A stretch of DNA of 64,000 nt from Pseudofabraea citricarpa. Lineage: Eukaryota > Ascomycota > Leotiomycetes > Helotiales > Dermateaceae. Within the stretch, counting starts at the first letter, position 1; each line of letters begins with the position of its first letter. The notes under the pieces are model-generated. The model did not search any database, was not told the DNA's origin, and saw only the letters and a list, made by a program, of their open reading frames with translations. Made by a program: the position numbers and the translations under genes. Positions 34,701 through 46,799 of the stretch are shown here, piece after piece. Location: the NCBI GenBank assembly GCA_029641185.1, contig JAPWGK010000002.1, forward strand, positions 3,038,001 to 3,102,000, given 5' to 3'.

Positions 34701-35056
34701 ACAGAAAACTAGTCCATCGCGTGATCTTTGTGGGTTTCCGTCTATATTTCTATTTTGCTTCACCTTTTTTCTACTGTCCAATTATAAATTACCTTTGCCG
34801 TCTGTTATCGGTACTCGATTCTCTTTTAAACCTCAAAATGAAAATATAAGAAGGAAAGAGAAGGAAAACTCGGCAAAGTCTACTAACAACATTCCAAGAT
34901 GACAAAGGTATGATATACAGAGGGGAAATAAGGAAATGAAACGACTCGATTCGGCTTCAGTCGAAGAGTACAAGTTTTGTATCAAATCGCTTTCCATATT
35001 ATCAAGTCTCGATTTGTTTTGTTTCTCCTTGGGTACTCTGCCTTGTTGTGATTAGG

Positions 35057-35076
35057 TAATAATAATAATAATAATA
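35057..35076 (+). repeat. Microsatellite (TAA)n
   Basis: About six TAA copies in the 3' flank of the permease gene. Confidence 0.85.
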
Positions 35077-35374
35077 GAGGAGGAAAGCATTGGCCGAAGA
35101 TACTGTAGAACAAGATGTAGGGGAATCATATATCTGTAAGTGGTCCCTGTTAACCTATCTTACACCTCTCGAGGGCAAAGGATAGACACGGCCTAAGGGA
35201 ACCGAAGCCAACGTTTAGGGGTAACCCATCCCTTCAGATCAATAACTCGAGACAAGTCGATTTTCAAACTCTCTTATTTCAAACATAAGACGATAATCAT
35301 CATAATACAAAGTCTCAAGTCCTCCCCCTACCGATTATCATCTATCCCCCTCTAGTACACTCTCGTCGTCTATT

Positions 35375-37970
35375 CTACTCAACATGCGTATCTTTCTTGG
35401 CACCCATCATAACCTTGACCTCCTGCCAGAAGCTAGCAGGTTCCTCAGTCACGCTCGCTTCATACGCGTCGATGACTGGTCGTTCCCAGACAAGATCGGC
35501 CTCCTGGGGACCGACTATCTTGGTCTTCTTGACGATCTTCCATCCGGCGTAGAATATCGGACAGGCGAAGCACATGGTATAGTATGAGAAGAAAGTTCCA
35601 GTATCCCACCCTATCAATCTAGTATTAGCAATGATTCACATGCAGGCTACAGGGATGGGGTAAACTTACAACCGGGCAGGAATGTCGTGTAGCCGTACAT
35701 GCATACGGTGAAAGTCATGGTTCCCAATCCGAACCAGGCGCAGTATGGCTGTGCCCATCCGACATAAGGTAAGTCTTTTCGATCGTACCCCTGGACCTTC
35801 AGAGCACGGTAGAAGAATAGGTAGATAATACAGAAGCAAATATAGTTCACCATCTGTGAAGATTGAGTGACATTTGCGAGCCTTGTGATCTGTAAGTATC
35901 ATCCGAGATGGACTGGAGTGGACTCTGTGCGAGGGAAAACTTACCATGTAATGACTTGGCCGGAACTACTCCCAACAGCTAGAAAACTCAAGAATGGGAA
36001 GATCATGGTGATACAGAAACAGTAGATAGGAACACCCTTCTTGGTCGTCTTCCGTAGGATCTTTGGTGCATGCCCATCAAGTGACAAGGAATAGAGGGTT
36101 CTTGAGGCAGCATAACTGAAATTTCAGGTTAGTCAGTGTATCTTGCAATGCATTATCTAAACTCCAGTATAAGGATCTCTGGAATTCGAGTGCACTCACA
36201 CATATGAGTTGCCCGCCGAGAAAATACTCGTAACCAGCAAAGCGTTTGTGATATCTGGCAAGACCGTGATACCCATGTTTGACATAGCAATGACATATGG
36301 ACTCGATGCAGCGGTTCCACTTCCTGCCGCATCTCCAGAAAGTACATTGATGAGTGTCTGGTCATTGTAAGGGATGACAATACCACATGCAAGAGCACCG
36401 CCCATGAAGAAGATAGCAAACCGCCAGTAGATGGTCTTGAATGCACGTTTGAGATGTTTTCGTGGATAGCTTGCCTCTCCAGCCATCATGGCTACATATT
36501 CGGGTCCGACAATTGTGAATGCAGCTTCCCATAGAGCGGCGAGGAAACCCTCAAACCGTCCAAGCGAGCCAGTTGTCACATATTCTGCAAACGCGCCCTG
36601 GTTGGAAGTCAGTTCTGCCGAATGGGATGTAGCTAGAGTCTTCTGCTTACGGGATTCTTCCAATATCTAAAACCATATGCCTAAAATACAATCAATTAGC
36701 ATTATTCATAGGACATCCACAAATCAATCCTTAGTGGCACCAATAACATGCAGAATAATCAAAATCAAAAAAAAAGTGGAATAATTACATCCTTCTGAGG
36801 ATTTCCACCACACCTAAATTAGCCAATCGGTTAGCGGATGATTCAATAAGATAAAGACAGATTATAGTTTCGTGTTAAAAAGGCTTCAAGGTAAATCTCC
36901 ATGTGCATACGCACACAATCTTAAACCCTCACTGTTATGTAAAGAAATAAAATTGACTTACATTGTGATGAAAGTGAAAGCAAATACAATCCCAATAAGA
37001 ATCAGTTTGCCGGTAGATAGCCACTGGAATTGACAATTAGCTAGAAACTTGAAAATGGCCAGCTTGTAGAAAACGTACAAACTCGCTCTCTCCGTACCAC
37101 TTGACTGCGAATAAGTTGATAACGCTGCACTAAAGTTAGATCTTATCGCCTCGTCCTTTCAATTGCTACTTACGCATAGAGGACAATACAGCCTGCACAG
37201 ACAGCAGCAAGCGGGATGTCATCTCTCCAGTAAGTCAAAACGAGATTCAGAGCACTGATTTCCCACGGGATGAGAATAGCTTCGTAGAGAAAGAAGTTCC
37301 AACCCAGCATAAAACCGAAGGATTCATCGACCCATTTGCTTCCCACTAAAAAACCATCAGCGAAAATTTCGACGTACCAAGGGAATTGTTCCACTTACTA
37401 CGAACGAAAGATCCAGAGACAGGCATGAATACTAGAGATACAGGTTAGCATATTATCCCTCAAACTCAAATCCATTGAAGTTCCTTCGATGTTTCTTGGC
37501 TGCCAGAGCAAGTCAAGCTACCAAGACATCTCGATAAATTGATTTCTTGATGCCCCACAGAAGCTCATCCAGAACAAAGTAGCGAGAAAACGAGCGAGTC
37601 GTTGAGAAGCACATACCAGCCATTTCTGCGATGCAATTGTTCACAGCTCCAAGGAAGACGCAGTACATCATGAAAGCAATCAACAAGCTCCCTGGGCCTC
37701 CTGCTGTAAGTCCAGAGCCAATGCTGACAAAAAGAGCTGTTCCAATTGAACCTCCAATTGTAATCTACCAATATTATCTCGGTCAGCTAGGGGGGTACAA
37801 GATGATTATCCGATCGGTACCATCTGGATCTGACGACCTGACAAACGTCTCTTGAGACCATCAACATTCTCAATGACTTGTCCATTGTCGCTGGAAGAGT
37901 CGTACACAGGAAGTGTGTTCTTCTCGTCAGAAGCGGACCCCGCTCCTCCGGATTTGTTGATTTCCTCCAT
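35375..37970 (-). CDS. YAT family amino-acid permease (Dip5-like), 12 exons, one junction out of phase
   Basis: This is a plasma-membrane proton symporter of the yeast amino-acid transporter family. The model on minus is 37970-37821, 37764-37617, 37431-37399, 37345-37174, 37124-37079, 37023-36962, 36813-36789, 36680-36651, 36597-36200, 36115-35945, 35889-35670 and 35610-35375, about 563 residues. Family motifs appear in order: RQIQMITIGGSIGTALFV (helix 1), GGPGSLL, EMAVFMPVSGSFVR, KWVDESFGFMLGWNFF, MCGGNP, AYGFRYWKNPGAFAEY, IVGPEYVAMMAGE and YAASRTLYSLSLDGHAP. Exons of 25, 30 and 33 nt fit phase and conservation. The exon 10/11 junction does not: exon 10 ends after TG of Trp and exon 11 begins at ATC, so GT-AG splicing leaves the frame one base short. 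An assembly error, a real frameshift or a non-canonical splice is possible. Substrate class is inferred only. Confidence 0.8.
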
Positions 37971-40401
37971 GATTATTCCAGTTGGTTGCTGGTCAGGTCG
38001 AGAAGAAAGATAAATAGATAAAAATGCGGGGATTTTAAGCTTTACATAGCACAAGAAGATGCACGATTTCAAGCCAGTGGCACTTATCTACACGGCCAGT
38101 CCGACAGAATCAATCATCAGATCTGGATTTTTCCCTTGGGGCGTTGGAAGGTGTGGAAAAGCAAGTCTCTGATAAGTTGCAGTAGCTCTCCTCGAACGCC
38201 AGCTTGTGATTCGGCAGGCTGGTGTTCACTGCAAATCATGGTTCCACCATAGTGGGGGGCCAGGCTGGGGGCAGAGTCCTCGATAACCATCAACATTTCG
38301 GTCGTGACCGCTGGGAGAGCCTGCTCGCCAGCAAAAGTATGCCTTTCTGAGTCTAGTGCCCGATGGTTGTGTGCGATGTGGGCGGACTTGTCTTGCTCTG
38401 GAATAAGCAGCAGGGCGATAAGAGAGCGAGCATGGTCGATTACGTTGATGCGTTTCAACTCGAAATATAGATACCGGTAGATTGCGAATAGTTGATCGAC
38501 GTCTTGCTGGCCTGCCGTTGCTATTGCTATGATGTCCATTGAGACGAAGTTAGAAACGAATGCTTCCCTCCTGTCAGCCTGGGGGATCGAGCATCGAGCC
38601 GGTATCTTTCGGGCCTGGAATCCCACAATTTCCCGAAATACCATGCCGGAGCCAATCTTCTGGGCGGCAAACTAAGCAATGTCCAGCTTCAAAGAAGCTT
38701 CGCAGTTGCGCCACAAGACGATGCCCAGCGAGCTTGGAAGCTTAGCCTGGACCTCAAGACTCCAATTCTCTCATGTTGTTTTATCTGCCGCCTGTTGAGT
38801 ACAGCTGCGAGAATGACAAGAGCCCTGAGCTTGTGTTCACGGTTTGTTGTAGCTCGAGGATACCGCGTGGGGTTTTGGCTTGGTTCTTCCGCAAGGCATC
38901 GAAGGGAACGCGATAAAGGGGGCTGTAGCAATGACGAGTGAACCTTGATTTCTAGAATCACTCCTTGCATATCATTCTGAATCATTTAGTAAATGAGACA
39001 GCGCAGTGCCCAGATGTGGAAGTGTAAGAGCCCGTGGAAGATTGGCGAAGGTACCAAGTAGTCTCTTGGTCGGACAGTTTGCTGCTTTTGATCCGAAGAT
39101 TTCTGATGTATATAGCTACAGAATTTATGTCTGTTTGTAGTACTTGAGTTGAGGTCAGTCCATGAAGCAGTCAATTGGAAATACTCAGCCGCAGTTGTTC
39201 GTTACCTCTAGCTTTCTTGCAACATTCCCAGCTTACACCTCTTTCGTAGCAAATATATCCCTTCTCAAAGCTTGCTGTCAATATACCATGTTCGCAGCTT
39301 AACGGATACTTTGGCTTTTTACGTATTTCTCTGGAGAACTTGAGTCGCCCTGCCTCTACTGCAAACTTCGGACACTAGTGTATTCGAATAGAAACATATC
39401 AGATACGCTCTTGAGTAGACTCGGTTCATTGTTGTAACCACCAATGAGACAAAGGAGACCGTCCAAATGATAAAAAGTGCCGGAAAGTGATCTGGTTTTG
39501 TGGGAGCGGGATTGTAGTAGTTTCGAGGCGATACGTCTCCATGTATGAGTTGGTTCCAGTGGTCCAAGAAAGAACAAACACTAGAACAGGCTCAGATTAT
39601 CTGCAAACCTTTAATTATGAGACCTGGCAAATCAGTTGCTGTAATGGTTCATCTTCTCGCAAATATTTGCTGTATAGTTTGATGGGGCACCAACTTGCGT
39701 TATTGTTGCAGGTTCCCATCGGAGCTGTTGTCCTGTGAGATCTGTACGCTAGCTCTATGAAGTTGAGAGCGCTCATGTACTCGAGAAAAAAGACCATGTA
39801 GTTGATGTCACTAGTTGATATGAGTTAGAGACGAATGTTGTAGTTGTTTCCCATGACATTCGGTGAAATAAACAAGTCACGACCAAACACAGCTCTTACC
39901 TTGTAGAGGCGACAAAAAAAAAAAAGAGAAGGCTCACTTCATGGGTTTTTGGACTGTTACTTAGTTTTCTAAAAAGAAATCTCCCCTTCAGTATCTAGCT
40001 CTCACGATCGTCGTCCGTTTTCAATTTCAGCCTATATAATGCTTACTGCGATACCATCTGCGAGTTCTGATAGTAGGAAGCAGTAAGAGCTCCTTCCTCC
40101 AATACTACTAGTCTTCAACACGCTAGCCTTGAAACCACTTTTCTTTTCAACCTGTATTTTCTTCTGTAACTACAACATCTGCGACCTGCAGAATCCCTCC
40201 CCAGCCTTTACCTTGATTACCTATAATTACCAACCTTCGTCGTGTTCGAAACTCACGATAACTCACGCTTCCTCTCCATGGATATTCATAAGGCTCTCGA
40301 ATCGACATACAGCTCGATTCGACTGCCTGGTTCTATACCGAACACTAACTATTATTCTGGATCTTCCGATTCCCTCTCCGCGCACCCTATTTCTTCGCAG
40401 G
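37971..40401. other. Intergenic 2.4 kb between divergent permease and 7TM genes
   Basis: The region should contain both promoters. It also carries an unexplained 175-codon minus-strand frame (38117-38644, listed separately) and several shorter minus-strand frames (38689-38985, 39319-39567, 39615-39797) that I could not connect into a gene. Close to 40402 the sequence TTCTTCGCAG looks like a splice acceptor in the 7TM leader. Confidence 0.4.
38117..38644 (-). CDS. Weak candidate: hypothetical protein frame upstream of the permease
   Basis: A 175-codon frame without introns. The product is unrecognised. The composition looks protein-like (helical, mixed charge; MDIIAIATAGQQDVDQLFAIYRYLYFELKRI). 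In the same frame a TAG sits 11 codons before the Met, with protein-like sequence (SSLGIVLWRNCEASLKLDIA) on its far side. This may be part of an older, broken or spliced gene. Its stop lies only 146 bp from the permease start, which would be tight for two tandem genes. Treat as uncertain; it may be non-coding. Confidence 0.25.
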   Translation of the reverse strand: MVFREIVGFQARKIPARCSIPQADRREAFVSNFVSMDIIAIATAGQQDVDQLFAIYRYLYFELKRINVIDHARSLIALLLIPEQDKSAHIAHNHRALDSERHTFAGEQALPAVTTEMLMVIEDSAPSLAPHYGGTMICSEHQPAESQAGVRGELLQLIRDLLFHTFQRPKGKIQI

Positions 40402-41829
40402 ATGAGAGGTCATATCGGTCTGCCTGTAAGGGGTGAATACTTGACACAAACTCGACCACTGGCTCGAATCGGTGGCCTTATCTATTCGATTGTTGGAATC
40501 ATATGCACCTCTATCATAGCTTCCTGTCTCAGTGAGTTGTGATCCAGCATATGACGGCTGCAACGACGTCGCTGACTTTTGATATAGCGTTGCGTCTAAC
40601 CACGATCCGACGCTCCTCATCGATAAGCAGCCTCTCCGCCATCCACTTCCTCATGCTCGCTATATACACCATCGGTCTCGCATTCTGTGTATTTGCAATG
40701 GTTCTCTTTTATGGATATGGGATAGAGGGACCACATGCTTGTCAGGTGGCCATTATTACGTGCCTTATCTTTTACCTTGGACAAAAATTGCCTATTTATA
40801 TCTTCCTCGTTGAGCGTGCTCACGTTGTTCGCGCCGTGACACGAACCCGTTTGCAGGACTGGTATTATATCGCGGGCCTCTTGTCAGTCATTCTAGGGTT
40901 TGGTGCTCTCACGGTTGCTCTGTTTGTTTGGCGCACCTGGGAGTATGACGCCGCTCAAAAGATATGCCGCATTGGCTTCAACATAAAAGTTGCAGCGTCC
41001 TTGCTCGGTTTTGATGTTGTTTTTAACCTCGCCCTTACCTTGTTGTTTCTTTACTATCTACGTCCGTACTTGACTAGAGGAATGCTGAAAGCATTCGTTC
41101 CCAGGGGAGTGGCAGACTTGATGATTTCAAAAATAACTCGAGCTGCTTCAAGGCCTCGTGAAATTTCTATAGCTATACCACAGACGGCATTGATCCGAGT
41201 CATTCGGAACACCATATTCGGCTGTATAGCCTTGTGTTTGGCAAGCATCCCAAATGTCCTCGTGCTGATTATCTTGGGGAGCCATGAGGAAACCTGGCTG
41301 TGTTTTACATTCTGCACAATAGGTGGTGAGTCTAGGCTTCCAAACCAAGAAATAAATCTGATGGCCCCGAGCCATTTCCCCCTCTCTTTGCGTGACTATT
41401 CAAAATTTATGATGGGACTGATATTCAATAGTGACATGGGCCGTTCTGGTTACGCATTGGCTCACTACAATTCATAGCGATTTTGTAGCATTGAGGCTTG
41501 ACGGCGAACAGAGATACAGACGGTCAGATTTCGAAACATCTCGTCATCTACGCACAACATCACTTCCATATCCAAGCAAGCCAGAGTGGAGTGAGATTGA
41601 ATTAAATGAATTTGGAGGAGCAGGAGAGTCTGTTCATACCAGATCAGAAGGCACAACATCTTCTCCAATGGAAGACAGAGCAACGATCGACACAATGTTT
41701 GAAGACTTCTTTGGCTCGGCTGGCACTGGTAGATTCCACGAGACTGTAAATGAGGGACGAGAGCCGATGAGAAAGGATGATCCAAGAATGGTACTCCATG
41801 ATGCTTTTCGGGAGATAAATATGAAATAG
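40402..41829 (+). CDS. Seven-transmembrane fungal membrane protein (GPCR-like, uncharacterised)
   Basis: The model is join(40402..40531,40588..41325,41432..41829), 421 residues, with introns of 56 and 106 bp, phases consistent. Hydrophobic helices occur at about residues 23-45, 60-85, 92-116, 135-158, 170-196, 243-265 and 275-297. An Arg-rich first loop (LRLTTIRRSS) and a roughly 120-residue hydrophilic C-terminal tail rich in Arg, Ser and acidic residues follow the layout of a fungal family of 7TM proteins. Phrases such as FLVERAHVVRAVTRTRLQDW and WLCFTFCTIGVTWAVLVTHW support this. Ligand and function are unknown, and G-protein coupling is not shown. Joining exon 1 gives the first helix (GGLIYSIVGIICTSIIASCL); an alternative single intron from 40431 would remove it. 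The PAQR gene lies 1.1 kb downstream on the same strand. Confidence 0.8.
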
Positions 41830-42954
41830 AGATGGCAAGTTTACCTTAGCAACGCGCCCACTTCCACCACCATCAACTGAAATAATTACAAATCAGGATA
41901 GATTCCTTCCTCCTGGAAAGTGTTTCCATTCCCTTTGCTACACTCTGGATCACCATCCTATTTTTGTTTTGCTTCCGCCTGGAAAACCGAAGGTGGCTGG
42001 GAAGCAAGATGAATGAATGATGTACGACCGAAAACCAAGATTCTTGATTTGAGTAACCAACTCGTTACTTTGGTTTGACCCGATAAAAATCCAGCAGCTT
42101 GCTTTGTCACACGGTCACACACAAAAGACTCGCTCGGAAGCACCGCGACTCGCAGCGCAAGAGGAAGAAGGATGCCATAAACGATAGTTACGGTGACACG
42201 ATCCGCCAACCTCCCTGACTCGAAACCTTGAAAAATGGATTCGGACGGAGGTGGAAGAAGAAAAATAATCGCGCGCACATATTCGTGGGTACATATGTTA
42301 GTTCCTCCGAATTATCACATGCATATGCACTTATAGTTACTGTTATGCAAGAGACGAAAATCGAAAATCGAAAGGGAAAAAACGAAAAAGAATCCTACCT
42401 AGGTGCCTTATGGAGCCCTTACTTGTATGTACGCTTAAGCTTATGCAAATCCTACTAAGGAAACGGGAACAAAGCGGGTGGGTTGTGGGTGTGGGTTGTG
42501 GGTAAGTGTGGGTGGTGTGCATCGTGCTTTCATGCTTCAGCTTCACGGTTGCATCCAGTGCCCAGGTCCCAGGCAGGTCACGGAGTATCTGTAACGCCAT
42601 GATGGTGTCGTGCTGTGTCGTGTTATGTGGTGATGTGATGCTGTGCTATGCTGTGTGTGCCAAAGCGGCCTGACACACCGCCATTTCCCTCTGCTCCTCT
42701 TCCTCTCGCAGAAACACAATGCCTTTTTTTTTTTTACTCTCTGTAGAATCCTTTACGGTTTTTTGTCGCTTTTTAGAGTAGACAACTGACTCGTCTTATC
42801 CTGGTAACCGATCACTCTTTTTTTTATTGCTTCTTATCCGGTACTGGTGGTGGCTGGGTATTTTTGCTTTTTGGGGTCTGCACGCTGTACGGTACTGCAG
42901 CAGGAGGCTGAGAAAAAGGAACGTACAGTGCAGTGCAGTGCAGTGCAGTAGAAG
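41830..42954. other. Intergenic 1.1 kb, leader of the PAQR gene
   Basis: No gene is seen. GTGGGTT-like runs lie at 42477-42513 and GTGCTGTG-like low-complexity at 42600-42660, then T-rich DNA. A CAGTG pentanucleotide array ends four bases before the PAQR start codon. Confidence 0.5.
42926..42950 (+). repeat. Pentanucleotide microsatellite (CAGTG)4 plus CAGTA
   Basis: Five 5-bp units, the last with one change, lie in the leader directly in front of the PAQR ATG at 42955. Confidence 0.9.
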
Positions 42955-44805
42955 ATGGTGCGCAAGCGAAAAAGTAGGGATGTTTCGCCTTCGCCTGTAA
43001 TTGGCAATGGTGGTAGTGATGGTATTATTTTGAAAAGTGTCGGTGGTGGGGTTCTGAAATTATGGGATGAATTAGGTACGTGATGATATTTCTGGTTCTC
43101 TGAAATTATGCACGCATATTAACATGCTTTCGTTTTTTCCTTTTGCTAATCATCTGAGTGGTTGAACAGAAGTTTGGCAACAGTGAGTCTTGGCTTTTGA
43201 GCAATCCTGCTTCTTGTGATAGAATCCAAGTCATGTGGTTTATACTGATGGATAATAACCTACCTAGGGAGGATAACCACCATATCGAGACGGGGTATCG
43301 GTACGCAGAGATGAATATTTCTTGTTCGTTTGGCAGACTGTGGTTTGCTAACTAAGATCAAAAACTCCAGCCACGCCTCTAATGATCTTCTGCATTGTGT
43401 AAAAAGTTGGGCGTATTGGCATAATGAAACGGGTAAGTCTGGCTGCCCTTTCTCGTGCAAGTAATTAGCAGAGCCTCGAGAAACTGGAGAGGCATACATA
43501 ACTATCACCTGTGTAGCAAATGAACTAACTCAATCCCTCGTCGAAAACCATTAGTGAATATCTACTCACACGTCCTCGGCTCGCTACTCTTCCTCTCCCT
43601 CCCCATCTACTTCCTCAAGACGACGATCCCTCCACGATACAGCATCGCCTCGGCGGCAGACAAGCTCGTTTTCTTGTTATATTTCGTCGGCGTGGCGATA
43701 TGTTTTGCTCTCTCTGCTACGTAAGTCTTCTCTCAAGGGAAACAAAAATGGAGAGAGGGTAATTTGAAAAGCAATAACCAAGTAGAATACTGGCTGACAT
43801 GTTTTTATTCTGGGCTGCAGCTATCACACAGTCATGAGCCATAGTCAGAAGATGGATGCCTTCGGCGCCCAGCTGGACTTTCAAGGTGTCATCCTGCTCA
43901 TGTGGGGTGCGGGCGTGCCGTTGATTTACTACGGGTTTGAGTGTGATGCGTGGCTGAGGAAGTGGTATTGGGGATTGGTGAGTTTTATGATCTTTTGTTT
44001 TCTTCCTTTCTGTCTCCGGATTTGGATTCACATCATATTTTTGGGTTTCTCTTTCGCTTCCTTGCAACAGTACAGCTTTCTCCAGGTTGGAGTTCCCAAC
44101 TCGAGAGCGAAGCGAAGGAGACCCTTTCCCTCGTCGCCTAGCTTTCTCGGATACAAACCACACCATACCATATCATCACGAATCACCTCTCTCATCCCAT
44201 GTCATTCTACCACCACCTAAAAAATAATTCACAGGAGGATCAATACTGACAGGCCGAAACCAAACACAGCTCTCAGTACTAGCCATGACCTGCTCGGTAT
44301 CAACCTTCCAACCTCGCTTCCGGGACCCATACCTCCGCTCGATCCGCGCCCTGACCTTCGGGTCCCTGGCCCTCTTCTTCCTCGTGCCCATCCTGCACGG
44401 CATCCAGAGGTACGGCTGGGCGGTGCAGAGTCGACGGATGGGCATCGTGTGGGTTCTCGTGACGCTCGGCTTGAACGTCACCGGTGCGGTGGCCTATGCC
44501 GTCAAGGTAAGTGTGGCATTTCTCTTTCCCCTCTCTCACTCTCCCTCTCGCGGCAGTGAGTGCGTTAGAAGTATAGGTACAGGCAAGGCTGACTGAAAAG
44601 CAACAGTTCCCAGAGAGGTGGTGCAAGAGGAGATTCGATCTCGTCGGCGCGAGCCATCAGATCTTTCATGTCCTCGTCGTCTTGGCCGCGCTGGTTTACT
44701 TGAGGGGTCTCCTGCAGGCGTTTGATTTCGTGCATGGCTTCGAACGTACATGCTCAGGAAGCATTGGACTTGAGAGTAGGCAGAGTGCTCTTACATCTTA
44801 CTGAG
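42955..44805 (+). CDS. PAQR / haemolysin-III family receptor-like membrane protein (Izh-type)
   Basis: The model is join(42955..43075,43170..43182,43268..43300,43371..43432,43555..43720,43821..43977,44270..44506,44608..44805), 328 residues, phases all agree. PAQR proteins (yeast Izh1-4, human adiponectin receptors) are 7TM zinc-site membrane proteins linked to lipid, sterol and zinc homeostasis and ceramidase-like activity. The conserved N-terminal phrases DNHHIETGYR and KSWAYWHNETVNIYSHVLG are present. The metal-site residues are intact: SATYHT..SH (His), QLDFQG (Asp), and GASHQIFH (two His) near the C-terminus. Exon 2 is a 13-nt micro-exon (43170-43182) needed for EVWQQ. Intron 6 is 292 bp. 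The C-terminal tail after the last helix is short. Confidence 0.86.
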
Positions 44806-46778
44806 ATTGGGAATAGGACGAGAGAGAAATGCTACGGGAAAGTATCGGGGATGCGAGGAATAGTTTTCGAGCTAGACAGAGAGGGTTTGCTAGGCACAAG
44901 CTGGTATTTAGATAACGAGAGGAAGGACAGAACTCTGCTCCTGATGATGGCCCTGTCACTTGATTTGGACTCTGGCCTGAGTTTATACTTGCATTGAATA
45001 GCTAGCTACTTTAGGTGGTGAAGATAGCATCCACCCGCTATATCTACACAAATACTCGCTTCCTTTGCAGCTGGGAGAGACAGCGAGATAGAGTCAAAAG
45101 AGAATTAAAAGTTGCGCAATGCTGTACAGAGGAGGAACTGAAACCGAGCTTACCTACCTCGCTCAAGGTACGAGATATGTCACAACTTTGAACCTAACAA
45201 AACAGCACGCACCGTACAGCAAGTATATTGCAAAACCTACAAAAGTGAGAAAGAAAGCAAGAAAGAGGGAAAGAAAGACTATTGTTTGCCCTTGTGGACG
45301 AATTTGTTTCAAAACACGAGGAAGCCAAGACGAGGTAAAGAAGAGAAGATATGACAACGACAAGAGCGCTCGCTCCGGGCTCGCTCATCTGGTTGGACAG
45401 GCCAAGTCATGTGGGCTCGCTCGCTTGGTTGATAAGTAGATGAGCATGTTTTAGCAAAGTAAGAAAAGAGAAAGAGTTAAGACCATGTTTCATTTTCATG
45501 CGAAGAAATACTTCGAAGTAGGAATAAGAGGTGAGATCGGATGAAGTACATAACTCTATTTGAAAGGCATGAACCAGATTCTTCTTGCTTCCCCTCACTT
45601 TCATGTGTCGTATCCATGCGTGGCGGTTGAAGAGAGGGAAACGTATTGGTGAATAGAGGCTGAGTTGCACAATGACGCATGTCCGACCTCATATGTCAGG
45701 TTCGGTATATCATATGTGCTATATTCAGTATACACCTAGCTTTGAGACTGAATCAACGTCAACAATTGACGCTGTGTACACACGTACGTATGAGGATGAT
45801 GAATGGAGAGCAAGGCTGAATGGTGACAAGAAAAGAACAGGATTGCCATTCGTTTCATGCGTACGAAGAAGTCACTCGTCAGCAAAACTCAACTTCCCAC
45901 ATCACACAGCCTCGCATCCTCAGGAACGAAGAGCGAGACGCGTGATCCAAGACGACGACGATGGGATTTGTTTGAAAATGTCGAAAAGAATGCATGGTGA
46001 GTGGTACAAATCTCGCATAAACAACTATTCAAGAATTTCCATCTGGCCAACGCATGAATCTTCTTGCCTGCCAGACAACAAGCAAACGTCTATGCCGAGC
46101 AGGGAACTTCCCATGGTCATGGTCTCGAAACCCTACAGACTGCTGCTCTCACGGTGTCCGCTTTCCCCACCTTCGGGTCGGACTTTTTCCCTTATCATAT
46201 ACTTACAAACACGGATGAAGGCGAGGCGACAACGGCAGCGTCCGGTAAGCCGTCGGTACTCAGACTCAGACCCGTAGCAAGAGCAGAGAGATTAAGAGAA
46301 GGAAACTCTATTGAAGTGGTTGGACGACACATAACGCCATCCATAATAAAACAATCCCTCCCGTATAGTACAATCTAACATGGGGGCTTGGATTGGGCCG
46401 GTCGATGAAGATTGTGTGATCCACCTCATCCGTTCTGTTATCTAAGGTGAAAGGTTCGACAATGTGAAGTCCCTTCCAAAGTGTGGCGTGAAACGTTCGA
46501 GAAGGCCCATCATCAAGGTTCTCGGATCATGGATGTGGTGATTGTGCGGCCACAACGATGCTTGGGCGTCGGACCTCTCACCCACTCGAGGTAGGATCTC
46601 CCGTTCCGGGGCATGAATTGGAAACGATAGCATCTCCAAAAATCCAATAACCCCTACCACTAACAACCCAAACCTAACCCAACCTACCCAACCACGGGCA
46701 AGCGCAATGGTTGTCATCTGTCAAACCGATTTTCTAGAGACACTAGATGCTACTCCCGCGAACGTGCAATAGACTCGT

Positions 46779-46799
46779 GATGGCTGGAGGCTGATGGCA
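46779..46799 (+). repeat. Heptamer array GATGGCT/GGAGGCT/GATGGCA
   Basis: Three imperfect 7-bp units; the reverse complement belongs to the CCATC family. Confidence 0.6.

Larger units (their letters stand above)
30465..35374. other. Intergenic 4.9 kb: SUN promoter side and permease 3' side
   Basis: No gene is supported. Frames up to 162 codons exist (33116-33604, plus) without recognised similarity. The SUN-proximal kilobase should hold its promoter. Between 31319 and 31745 are two long 7-bp-period arrays separated by a GCTT/GCTG tetranucleotide tract (about 31590-31632). A (TAA)n tract lies at 35057-35076. The DNA between 34000 and 35374 is T-rich and is probably the permease 3' flank. Confidence 0.5.

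Noticed and set aside
40431..40587. Alternative single intron in the 7TM gene (donor 40431)
   Set aside because: Phase is compatible but it deletes the first membrane helix; the 56-bp intron 40532-40587 matches local intron size and keeps seven helices.
2191..43266. Recurrent CCTAGGT/ACCTAGG words (2191, 20262, 27071, 34528, 42398, 43261)
   Set aside because: The count is about what chance predicts for a 7-mer and its complement in 64 kb.
45672..46277. 201-codon plus-strand frame in the desert
   Set aside because: No similarity I recognise, low-complexity Arg/Ser-rich translation, no splice-consistent neighbours; chance frames of this size are expected occasionally in 64 kb.
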